Assembly (NCBI GenBank): GCA_938036665.1
Contig: CALHWR010000022.1
Location: 1 to 5,774, forward strand
Direction: 5' to 3'
DNA length: 5,774 bases
Source of the DNA: an uncultured Collinsella sp.
GTDB taxonomy: Bacteria; Actinomycetota; Coriobacteriia; Coriobacteriales; Coriobacteriaceae
Part shown: piece after piece, positions 1-5,774 of the stretch
How positions within the stretch are numbered: position 1 is the stretch's first letter
How the letters are laid out: every line of letters starts with the position of its first letter
The notes under the pieces: model-generated
The model's input: only the letters and a program-made list of their open reading frames with translations
Database searches by the model: none
What the model was told of the DNA's origin: nothing
Position numbers and translations under genes: made by a program

Positions 1-2194
1 TGGGCGAGGGGTCGGGAGTGGGCGTAGGCGTAGGCGTGCCGCCATCGCCGCCGGTCGAGCCACCAGTGGAGCCGCCCGTCGAGCCACCAGTGGAGCCGCC
101 CGTCGAGCCACCGGTCGTACCGGTGCCGCCGGTGGTGTCGCCGCCCGTGGTCTCGGTGGTCGTGGTCGTCGTGGTAGTTGTTGTGGTGGTTTCCTCTTCC
201 TCTTCGTCCTCGTCCTTGTCGTCGTTCTCCGACTTCTTGGTGTTGTTGGTGCCGTAGAACTTCCAGACGCTGTTGTTCTTGTAGGTGGGCGCCGTTCCGG
301 TCGCAAACTCCTCGCGCTCGGTACCGGTCAGAACGGTGTTCATAAACCGCTTAAAGACAGGCAGGTTGGTGCTGTCGCCCAGCAGGTCCGTGCCGTACTT
401 TTGGATGGGGATCTCGCCCGCGGAATAGCCGGTCCACAGGGCGCACGCCAGCTGCGGGGTATAGCCGCAGAACCAAAGGTTGGTGGTGTTGTCGGTGGTG
501 CCCGTCTTGCCGGCATAGGGCTGGTTGACACTCAGGGCGCCGGCAGCACCCGTACCGCTGCCCTTCATGACGCCGGACAGAACATCGGTGACCGCGGCGG
601 CCTCGCCCTCGGTAAGCACCTGTGAGGGATTGTCGGTGTGCTGGTACAGCACCGAACCGGTACGAGAATCAATCTCGGTGATGGCGATCGGCTGGCGATA
701 GTAGCCGCCGTTGGCAAACGTCGCGTAGGCGGCGGCCATCTCGAGTGGCGAGATCGAGCCGGTGCCGAGCGTCATGACGGGAACGTCCTCGATGTTGTCC
801 TTGGCGGGGTCGATGCCGAGCTTTTTGACGAGCGAGATGATCTTGCTGTTGCCGACGGCTTCCGCCACCTGGATGTAGCCGGTGTTGGAGGAGTATGCCG
901 TCGCCTGCTTAAGCGTGATGTTGCCGTAGCTCTGGTTGGCGTAATTTTGGACCTCGGTCGTGGTGCCCTTGGCCTTGAGCGGCGAGTTGCAGTTGAGGGT
1001 GACGTTGGGGTTCATGCCGTTTTGGATGGCAGTTGCCAGCGTAAAGGCCTTAAAGGTGGAGCCGACGGGACGCTTGGCCGTGGCATGGTTTACGTGGTTC
1101 TCGTCGGCGTTGTAGTCGTAGCCGCCCACCATGCACTTGATGTAGCCGGTCTTGGGGTCGACGACGACCATGCCCATGTCCAGGCCGTCAAGCGAGAGCG
1201 TGTCGAGCTGCTCGCGGACGGCATTCTCTGCCACCTGCTGCATCGTGGGGTCGATGGTGGTCTTGACGGTCAGGCCGCCCTTAAAGAGCACGTCGGTCGA
1301 GAACTCCTGCTCCAGCAGCTGCTTGACGTAGGAGACAAAGTAGGGCTGCGAGTATACGTCGACGCCGCTGCCCGAGATTTCGGTCACATTGAGGGTGATG
1401 GGCTCGGCCTGTGCGGCATCGTGCTCCTCCTGGGTGATGTGGCCCAGGCGCAGCATGTTGTCGAGAACCTTGTTGCGGCGAGACAGTGCCAGATCGGGAT
1501 TGACCGTGGGGTCGTACTGCGAAGGCGAGTTGGGAAGGCCGATGAGTAGCGCGGCCTCGCTCAGGGTGAGGTCGGCGGCGCTCTTGGACAGATAGGTCTC
1601 GGCTGCGGCCTCGATGCCGTAGGCGCCGTGGCCGTAATAGATGGTGTTGAGGTACATCATGAGGATCTCGTCTTTGGAGTACATGTCCTCCATCTTGATG
1701 GCGATGTAGGCCTCGCGCACCTTACGCTCAATGGTCGAGTCGAATTGCTCCTCCTGCAGGATGGTGTTGCGCACAAGCTGCTGGGTGATCGTCGAGGCGC
1801 CTTCGTGCCCGCCGCCGAGGGTTGCCACCGCAGCACGCGCGATACCCCACAGGTCGATACCGCCGTGCTCGTAGAAGCGCTCGTCCTCGACGTCAACGGT
1901 GCCCTGCAGCACGTAGGGGGAGACCTCGTCCTTGGTGATGGATTTGCGGTTTTGCGTGTAGAAGCTCGCGATCTTGTTGCCGTTACAGTCGACGATCTCG
2001 GTGGGCTCGCTCACCAGATACGCGTTGGCGTCGGTGTAGTCGGGCAGATCGGACAGCCAGCGGTTGACGTTACCGACCATGCCGATGCCAAACGCCACGC
2101 CCGCAATCAGCAGAAAGCCCAAAAACGAGAGCAGGATTATGGGCAGGGCGTGCGTCTTTGAACGGCTGTGTCCCTGTCGTTGGCGAGGACCCAT
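1..2194 (-). CDS. Class A penicillin-binding protein (bifunctional peptidoglycan glycosyltransferase/transpeptidase), 3' end outside the window
   Basis: Polymerises lipid II into glycan strands and cross-links stem peptides on the outer face of the membrane. 731 codons are visible and the frame is still open at base 1. The basic N-terminus (1-17) precedes one membrane segment (about 18-41). The GT51 domain has EDERFYEH at 103-110 (catalytic Glu103), GASTITQQLVRN at 132-143, RKVREA at 157-162 (second catalytic Glu161), and a fourth motif at about 174-199. The transpeptidase domain (about 335-625) has STFK with nucleophile Ser379, SSN at 435-437 and KTG at 563-565, so both activities look intact. 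After about 650 comes a Lys/Asp/Glu stretch, 12 Thr (669-680), five GGST repeats (695-714) and a TPTP segment. Known class A enzymes such as mycobacterial PonA1 also carry low-complexity C-terminal tails. The ATG at 2194 was chosen because GGAGGT lies 6 nt upstream and the membrane anchor follows at once. Family certain; exact paralogue not assignable. Confidence 0.96.
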   Translation of the reverse strand, partial: MGPRQRQGHSRSKTHALPIILLSFLGFLLIAGVAFGIGMVGNVNRWLSDLPDYTDANAYLVSEPTEIVDCNGNKIASFYTQNRKSITKDEVSPYVLQGTVDVEDERFYEHGGIDLWGIARAAVATLGGGHEGASTITQQLVRNTILQEEQFDSTIERKVREAYIAIKMEDMYSKDEILMMYLNTIYYGHGAYGIEAAAETYLSKSAADLTLSEAALLIGLPNSPSQYDPTVNPDLALSRRNKVLDNMLRLGHITQEEHDAAQAEPITLNVTEISGSGVDVYSQPYFVSYVKQLLEQEFSTDVLFKGGLTVKTTIDPTMQQVAENAVREQLDTLSLDGLDMGMVVVDPKTGYIKCMVGGYDYNADENHVNHATAKRPVGSTFKAFTLATAIQNGMNPNVTLNCNSPLKAKGTTTEVQNYANQSYGNITLKQATAYSSNTGYIQVAEAVGNSKIISLVKKLGIDPAKDNIEDVPVMTLGTGSISPLEMAAAYATFANGGYYRQPIAITEIDSRTGSVLYQHTDNPSQVLTEGEAAAVTDVLSGVMKGSGTGAAGALSVNQPYAGKTGTTDNTTNLWFCGYTPQLACALWTGYSAGEIPIQKYGTDLLGDSTNLPVFKRFMNTVLTGTEREEFATGTAPTYKNNSVWKFYGTNNTKKSENDDKDEDEEEEETTTTTTTTTTTTETTGGDTTGGTGTTGGSTGGSTGGSTGGSTGGSTGGDGGTPTPTPTPDPSP
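54..112. repeat. 24-bp tandem repeat (about 2.5 copies) in the penicillin-binding protein tail
   Basis: Two exact head-to-tail 24-bp units (54-77 and 78-101) are followed by an 11-base partial third copy (102-112). On the coding minus strand each unit encodes two GGST tetrapeptides in frame, so gain or loss of a copy changes tail length by eight residues without a frameshift. A shorter hexamer repeat encoding Thr-Pro steps lies beside it at about 21-37. The sequence identity of the units is directly visible; length variation between strains is inferred. Confidence 0.9.
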
Positions 2195-2200
2195 ATATTG

Positions 2201-2206
2201 ACCTCC
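2201..2206 (-). promoter_or_regulatory. Ribosome binding site of the penicillin-binding protein gene
   Basis: GGAGGT on the minus strand ends 6 nt before the ATG at 2194. It is a strong match to the anti-Shine-Dalgarno sequence and fixes the start codon, which is directly followed by a basic tail and membrane anchor. Confidence 0.85.
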
Positions 2207-2342
2207 AGGTATGTCGTGCCAGACGGTGGATGTGCCGTCGGGGCAGGATGGACATAAGTTATTACACGATAAACCAAACGGGGCGCGCGAGGCCTCGTGT
2301 ATGCTGGAAGACGGCATTTTTCAGAGTGAATGCATACCTTGG

Positions 2343-2349
2343 TAAGGAG
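2343..2349 (+). promoter_or_regulatory. Ribosome binding site deciding the U32 start at 2357
   Basis: TAAGGAG ends 7 nt before the ATG at 2357. An in-frame upstream ATG at 2330 has no comparable Shine-Dalgarno sequence, and using it would put this ribosome binding site inside the coding sequence. The later start is therefore preferred, which removes nine residues from the longest open frame. Confidence 0.8.
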
Positions 2350-2356
2350 TTTGTCG

Positions 2357-4333
2357 ATGGCGATTCGGACGATGGGGCCGAGCGGACAATACGAGACTGG
2401 ATTGGATGCTGCCGGTGCGGCGCTGCCCGAGCTGCTGGCGCCGGCGGGCGGACTCGACCAGATGCTTGCGGCCATCGCCGCGGGTGCCGATGCCATCTAT
2501 GCGGGGTTGGGCGGCTTTAACGCCCGTGTGAGCGCCCATGGCTTTACGGATAACGAGTTTGCGCGCGGCTGCGCCGTGGCGCATGCCCATGGCGTGCGTG
2601 TGTACGTAACGCTCAACGTGTTCGTGTTTGACGATGAGTTGTCCGACGCGGTGGCGTTGGGAGCTCATGCACTGGAGCTGGGCGCCGATGCTCTGATTGT
2701 CGCCGATGCCGGGTTGGCCTGCGCGCTGCGCGCGGCGATTCCCGGGGTCGAGATTCACCTGTCCACGCAGGCGGGCGCTCATAGCGAGGGTGCCGTGCGG
2801 CTTGCCGCCGATGAGCTGGGGGTCGAGCGCGTGACGACGGCACGCGAGCTGACGGTCGACGAGATTGCGGCGCTATGTGCCACGGGCGTGCCCATCGAGG
2901 TATTCTGCCACGGTGCGATTTGCATCGGCTATTCGGGGGCGTGCGAGTTCTCGGCCCTGCGGCGTGGGCGCTCGGCGATGCGCGGCGACTGCACGCAGCC
3001 GTGCCGTCTGGCGTACGACCTAGTGGACGAGGCGGGGCAGAGTGTTGTTGCCGTCGAGGGAGACCGCCTGCTTTGTCCGCGTGACTATCTGGGTATCGCG
3101 CACCTGCCCGAGCTTGTTGCCGCCGGCGTGGCATCGCTCAAGATCGAGGGACGCATGAAGAATCCCGATTACGTATTCAACGTGGTGAGGGTGTGGCGTC
3201 GGGCACTCGATATGCTGTGCGACGGCGCGTGGGACTCCGGTGCCGTGGAAGAGCTTGAACGCGAGCTGGGAAGGTCGTTTAACCGTGGGTTTACCGATGC
3301 TTACCTGCGGGGTCGTTCGGGTGCCGAGCTCATGAGCTTTGAGCGCGCGATCAACCAGGGCGTGCGCGTGGGGCGCTTGGTCGCTGTGGGCCACGAAGAG
3401 GTGACCGTTGAGCTCGATGCCGCCGTGGCGGCGGGTGACACGCTCGAGATTCGGTTCTATCCGGGTGTCGACGCGCGTCCCGATGTGCCCAAGCGCTGGC
3501 CGCAGGTGCCCTGCCCGGTGGATGCCGCAGCGGGGAAGCGCGTCGTCGTGCATTGCAAGCGTAAGGTGGACGCGGGCTGCGAGGTCTATCTGATTCGCAG
3601 CGCCGGCGTGTTGGATCAGACGACGGCGGTGTTGGAGCGCATGCGGGCCGAGGCGGATGCGATTGCGCCCGTTGCGCGTGCCGTTGAGGTACTGCCCTTT
3701 GAGGACGCTGCGGTGGATGGCGGCGCGTCGACGGAGTTGGCGGGGTCGGCGGGGCCGGTAAAGCGCGAGGATTTTGCTCGTATGGTCTTTGCCTGGGAGC
3801 TGATGGATGTGGGTCCGCGCGATGAGCGAGATCTGTCCGATACAACGGTGGTGCTCGACGAAGTGTGCCGCGCGGGCGACGCCGAGCGGACTCGGGCGCT
3901 TATGCAGCGTGCCGGGCGCGTCGTCTGCCGCAATCTGGGACAAGTGGCGATGGCCCGCGAGCTGGGCACAACGTTTGACGTGGCGGCGCCGGTGTTCTGT
4001 GCCAATCGGGCCACGCTTACCTGGCTGCGCGGACTCGGTGCGGGGCGGGTGTGCTTGTCGGCCGAGTTGCTCGGCAATGATGCGGAGCGTGTTGCCGAGC
4101 TTGCCGCTTGCCCCGGTGTCTTGGGGCCTGTCGATGCCGACCGTCCCGAGATCATGGTGTGCGAGCACTGCTTGCTGACTGCCGAGGGCGCCTGCGCCAC
4201 GGATGCAACGGGGCAGGTCCGTTGCCGTGACTGCTCGCGCCGTCAGCAGGCGCGCTTTTTGGTCGAACGTGACGGCACGCGTTTGCCGGTCGTTATCGAC
4301 GCGTGCGGCAGGACGAGGATTTTCCTGTCGTAG
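2357..4333 (+). CDS. Long U32-family protein, RlhA/YdcP-like (probable RNA hydroxylation factor, annotated as peptidase U32)
   Basis: 658 residues from the ATG at 2357. The N-terminal U32 barrel starts at about 24 (LPELLAPAGG). The family signature at 181-199 (EVFCHGAICIGYSGACEFS) is followed by GDCTQPCR (210-217), LLCPRDYL (238-245) and KIEGRMK (262-268). Residues about 305-430, with RSFNRGFTDAYL (306-317), match the collagenase-like and small beta-barrel part of long U32 proteins. Characterised relatives are RlhA (23S rRNA C2501 hydroxylation), TrhP (tRNA U34 hydroxylation) and UbiU/UbiV, which bind an iron-sulfur cluster through four cysteines. Cys189, Cys196, Cys212 and Cys216 or Cys240 are candidate ligands here. 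The length is close to E. coli RlhA and much longer than TrhP, hence the RlhA-like call. The C-terminal part (about 495-658) looks like a second, degenerate U32 module with its own cysteines (602, 605, 613, 623, 626). Family is certain, substrate is inferred, and proteolysis is unlikely. It is cytoplasmic, with no signal peptide. Confidence 0.9.
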   Translation: MAIRTMGPSGQYETGLDAAGAALPELLAPAGGLDQMLAAIAAGADAIYAGLGGFNARVSAHGFTDNEFARGCAVAHAHGVRVYVTLNVFVFDDELSDAVALGAHALELGADALIVADAGLACALRAAIPGVEIHLSTQAGAHSEGAVRLAADELGVERVTTARELTVDEIAALCATGVPIEVFCHGAICIGYSGACEFSALRRGRSAMRGDCTQPCRLAYDLVDEAGQSVVAVEGDRLLCPRDYLGIAHLPELVAAGVASLKIEGRMKNPDYVFNVVRVWRRALDMLCDGAWDSGAVEELERELGRSFNRGFTDAYLRGRSGAELMSFERAINQGVRVGRLVAVGHEEVTVELDAAVAAGDTLEIRFYPGVDARPDVPKRWPQVPCPVDAAAGKRVVVHCKRKVDAGCEVYLIRSAGVLDQTTAVLERMRAEADAIAPVARAVEVLPFEDAAVDGGASTELAGSAGPVKREDFARMVFAWELMDVGPRDERDLSDTTVVLDEVCRAGDAERTRALMQRAGRVVCRNLGQVAMARELGTTFDVAAPVFCANRATLTWLRGLGAGRVCLSAELLGNDAERVAELAACPGVLGPVDADRPEIMVCEHCLLTAEGACATDATGQVRCRDCSRRQQARFLVERDGTRLPVVIDACGRTRIFLS

Positions 4334-4430
4334 GTGTTCGGCCGCGCCGTTTTGGTTATTATGAGTGGGTTTATGAACTTCGAGCACCGCCGTATCCGGT
4401 GAGGGTGCTATAGCAAAAGGAGGATACCCA
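4334..4430 (+). promoter_or_regulatory. U32-tyrS intergenic region with possible tyrS promoter and leader hairpin
   Basis: Just after the U32 stop, CGGC (4339-4342) and GCCG (4346-4349) form a 4-bp stem followed by TTTT, at most a weak terminator. TATTAT at 4357-4362 resembles a -10 box but has no good -35. Downstream, AGCACC (4383-4388) pairs exactly with GGTGCT (4404-4409), with an inner CCG/CGG pairing around a TATC loop. This gives a leader hairpin ending six bases before the Shine-Dalgarno sequence. I saw no T-box specifier or antiterminator, and the region is too short for a classical one. It could serve as a tyrS promoter plus 5' leader, or simply be a spacer in a U32-tyrS transcript. 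Confidence 0.4.
4415..4423 (+). promoter_or_regulatory. Strong ribosome binding site of tyrS
   Basis: AAAAGGAGG ends 7 nt before the ATG at 4431. It is a near-perfect Shine-Dalgarno sequence at optimal spacing, consistent with high expression of the synthetase and confirming the start. Confidence 0.9.
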
Positions 4431-5642
4431 ATGCTGTCTGTCGACGAGCAAATGCGTATCATCACCTCGGGCGCAGCGCAGATCGTCCCCGAGGCCGACC
4501 TTCGCAAGAAGCTTGAGAAGGGCGAGCCCCTCAACATCAAGCTCGGCGTCGATCCCACCAGCCCCGACCTGCACCTGGGCCATGCCGTGCCCCTGCGCAA
4601 GATGCGTCAGTTCCAGGACCTGGGCCACAAGGTCACCCTCATCATCGGTAACGGCACCGCACTGATCGGCGATCCTTCGGGCAAGAATTCCACCCGCCCG
4701 CAGCTTTCGCAGGAGCAGATTGAGGCCAACGCCGAGACCTACGTGAGCCAGGCCATGAAGATCCTGGATCCCGAGAAGACCACCATCGTGCACAACGGCG
4801 ACTGGATCCTGTCGATGGATCTGGCCGGCCTGCTGCAGGTGTGCTCCAAGTTCACCGTCGCCCGCATCCTCGAGCGCGATGACTTTACCAAGCGCTACCA
4901 GTCCCAGACGCCGATCGCCCTCCACGAGTTCCTGTACCCCGTGATGCAGGCCTTCGACTCCGTTCAGATCAAGGCCGACGTGGAGATGGGCGGCACCGAC
5001 CAGCTCTTCAACCTGCTCGCCGGCCGCGAGCTCATGGAGAAGATGGGCATGGAGCCGCAGATCGCGCTTACCATGCCGCTGCTCGAGGGCACCGATGGCG
5101 TGCGCAAGATGTCCAAGTCCTACGGCAACTACATCGGCCTGACCGATGCTCCCAAGGATATGTTCGGCAAGACGATGTCCATCCCCGACGAGATGATCGG
5201 CAAGTACTATCGTCTGGCCAGCTCGCTCACCCCGGCCGAAGTCGACAAGATCGACGCTGCCCTGGCCGACGGTTCCGCCGATCCCTATGAGCTCAAGCGC
5301 GCGCTGGGCCGCGACCTGTGCGACACCTATCACGGCGCCGGTGCCGGTGACGAGGCTCAGGCCGAGTTCGACCGCGTGTTCAAGGAGGGCCAGCTTGCCG
5401 ACTTCCCCGAGAAGCATGTCGAGCTGACCGTCAACGACGAGGGCCAGATCTACCTCGCAGGCCTGCTTAAGGACCTGGGCCTTTCGGCGAGCGCCGGCCA
5501 GGCCCGTCGCGACATTGACGGCGGCGGCGTCAAGATCAACGGCGAGGCGGTGGCTCCCAAGAGCTACAACATCGACCCGAGCGCCCTCAAGCTGGGCGAC
5601 ACCCTCTCAGTAGGCAAGCGCAAGGGCTTTAAGTTGGTCTAG
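4431..5642 (+). CDS. tyrS: Tyrosyl-tRNA synthetase (KMSKS/TyrZ-type)
   Basis: Class I aminoacyl-tRNA synthetase that activates tyrosine with ATP and charges tRNA-Tyr in the cytoplasm. The complete 403-residue protein has the HIGH-type signature as HLGH (48-51), preceded by KLGVDPTSPDL. It has the tyrosine-pocket pattern Y169, Q173, D176 in YPVMQAFD, then GGTDQ (187-191) and a canonical KMSKS at 226-230. The C-terminal S4 RNA-binding domain spans about 338-398 (LAGLLKDLGLSASAGQARR at 342-360). KMSKS with a length near 400 points to the TyrZ-type clade rather than the B. stearothermophilus TyrS type, which has KFGKT. Codon use is strongly biased (lysine almost only AAG, many ATC, AAC and GGC), more so than in the preceding U32 gene, as expected of a highly expressed gene. 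It lies 97 bp after U32 and ends 30 bp before an intrinsic terminator, so it is the last gene of its transcript. All catalytic motifs are present. Confidence 0.98.
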   Translation: MLSVDEQMRIITSGAAQIVPEADLRKKLEKGEPLNIKLGVDPTSPDLHLGHAVPLRKMRQFQDLGHKVTLIIGNGTALIGDPSGKNSTRPQLSQEQIEANAETYVSQAMKILDPEKTTIVHNGDWILSMDLAGLLQVCSKFTVARILERDDFTKRYQSQTPIALHEFLYPVMQAFDSVQIKADVEMGGTDQLFNLLAGRELMEKMGMEPQIALTMPLLEGTDGVRKMSKSYGNYIGLTDAPKDMFGKTMSIPDEMIGKYYRLASSLTPAEVDKIDAALADGSADPYELKRALGRDLCDTYHGAGAGDEAQAEFDRVFKEGQLADFPEKHVELTVNDEGQIYLAGLLKDLGLSASAGQARRDIDGGGVKINGEAVAPKSYNIDPSALKLGDTLSVGKRKGFKLV

Positions 5643-5672
5643 CAAGTAGGTCAACCTAACATGTGCAATAGG

Positions 5673-5707
5673 GCCGCAGCCGGAACGATTCCGGCTGCGG
5701 CTTTTTT
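5673..5707 (+). terminator. Rho-independent terminator of tyrS
   Basis: A perfect 13-bp, GC-rich inverted repeat (5673-5685 with 5689-5701) closes a CGA loop and is followed immediately by six T (5702-5707). It starts 30 bases after the tyrS stop codon. It should end tyrS transcription efficiently in the plus direction. The minus strand lacks an equivalent U-tract, so it is not clearly bidirectional. Confidence 0.95.
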
Positions 5708-5765
5708 GGCACTTGGGGACGTTCCTTTTGTGCCGGCACTTTGGGACACTCCTTGTCATTGGTGC
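5708..5765. repeat. Tandem pair of REP-like hairpin units
   Basis: Two imperfect copies of one unit follow the terminator. The first (5708-5734) opens with GGCAC, has GGGA-CGT-TCC in the middle and closes with GTGCC. The second (5735-5765) opens with GGCAC, has GGGA-CAC-TCC and closes with GGTGC. The units abut at the perfect palindrome GTGCCGGCAC (5730-5739). The shared stem plan with varying loop bases is typical of repetitive extragenic palindromes. It also resembles short intergenic repeats I associate with Collinsella-type genomes, but I could not count copies here. No gene is visible from 5643 to the window end. Confidence 0.55.
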
Positions 5766-5774
5766 AAATGAACT

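Larger units (their letters stand above)
2195..2356. promoter_or_regulatory. Divergent intergenic region between the penicillin-binding protein and U32 genes
   Basis: These 162 bases must hold the promoters for both divergent genes, and the middle is more AT-rich than its flanks. For the rightward U32 gene, TATGCT at 2300-2305 is a possible -10 box, but no convincing -35 lies 16-18 bases upstream. For the leftward gene, the minus strand of about 2248-2277 contains TTGGTT, TAATAA and TATGTC, but their spacing is not canonical. A perfect 10-bp palindrome, CGAGGCCTCG (2288-2297), abuts the possible -10 and could be an operator. A weaker inverted repeat, GCATT (2314-2318) with AATGC (2329-2333), sits in the presumed U32 leader. 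The promoter calls are tentative; that the region is regulatory follows from the gene arrangement. Confidence 0.5.

Noticed and set aside
18..257. 79-residue Pro/Val/Ser-rich plus-strand open frame
   Set aside because: It is the reverse strand of the Gly/Thr/Ser repeat tail of the penicillin-binding protein. Its low complexity comes from the repeats.
638..1549. 303-residue plus-strand open frame opposite the penicillin-binding protein
   Set aside because: It is antisense to a gene with all GT51 and transpeptidase motifs intact. Its Val/Gly/Asp/Leu-rich composition is typical of the mirror frame of a high-GC gene, and no domain is recognisable.
1628..2161. 177-residue plus-strand open frame opposite the 5' part of the penicillin-binding protein gene
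   Set aside because: Same mirror-frame pattern over the glycosyltransferase domain, with no convincing ribosome binding site and no recognisable motif.
4334..4430. T-box riboswitch ahead of tyrS
   Set aside because: The gap is only 97 bases. I see no T-box consensus, specifier loop or competing terminator, only one short hairpin.
3020..4600. 526-residue minus-strand open frame opposite U32 and the start of tyrS
   Set aside because: It spans two genuine genes and their intergenic region, is rich in Arg, His, Pro and Ala as expected of a shadow frame, and shows no family motif.
4371..5417. 348-residue minus-strand open frame opposite tyrS
   Set aside because: The plus strand is unambiguously tyrS with HLGH and KMSKS motifs. 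The antisense frame is open because of strong codon bias and has no domain.
5643..5672. TAGGT-CA-ACCTA inverted repeat (5647-5658) after the tyrS stop
   Set aside because: A 5-bp repeat with a 2-base spacer cannot form a stable hairpin and has no supporting context, so it is most likely chance.

Overview
The window is high-GC DNA with strong C/G preference at third codon positions. It carries three large genes and no RNA genes, CRISPR arrays or complete insertion sequences that I can see. Codon use, the style of the class A penicillin-binding protein with its Thr/Gly/Ser/Pro tail, and the intergenic repeat type all suggest an actinomycete of the class Coriobacteriia, most likely Collinsella or a close relative. 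That assignment is an inference from sequence character and was not tested by a search.

Layout. On the minus strand, from 2194 down past the left edge, is a class A penicillin-binding protein (glycosyltransferase plus transpeptidase). Its 3' end lies outside the window, and the visible end encodes a low-complexity acidic/Thr/Gly-Ser-Thr/Thr-Pro tail. A 162-bp divergent intergenic region separates it from a plus-strand gene at 2357-4333. That gene encodes a long U32-family protein resembling RlhA/YdcP, the 23S rRNA cytidine hydroxylation factor, rather than a true protease. After a 97-bp gap with a leader hairpin and a strong Shine-Dalgarno sequence comes tyrS (4431-5642), a tyrosyl-tRNA synthetase of the KMSKS type. 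It ends at a near-ideal intrinsic terminator (5673-5707). The last ~67 bases hold two tandem copies of a short GGCAC/GTGCC hairpin unit that looks like a dispersed REP-like element.

How the genes relate. U32 and tyrS are co-directional and both touch the translation apparatus (RNA modification, tRNA charging). The 97-bp gap with its own leader suggests tyrS has its own promoter or is at least separately controlled. The penicillin-binding protein is divergently transcribed and works outside the membrane in peptidoglycan synthesis; I see no functional link to the other two beyond the shared intergenic region.

Nothing here amounts to a new multi-gene system. The most interesting points are an apparent internal duplication of the U32 module, with a second cysteine cluster, in the 658-residue protein; the tail of the penicillin-binding protein, where a degenerate-codon Thr run sits next to exact 24-bp DNA repeats; and the tandem REP-like hairpin pair after the tyrS terminator.
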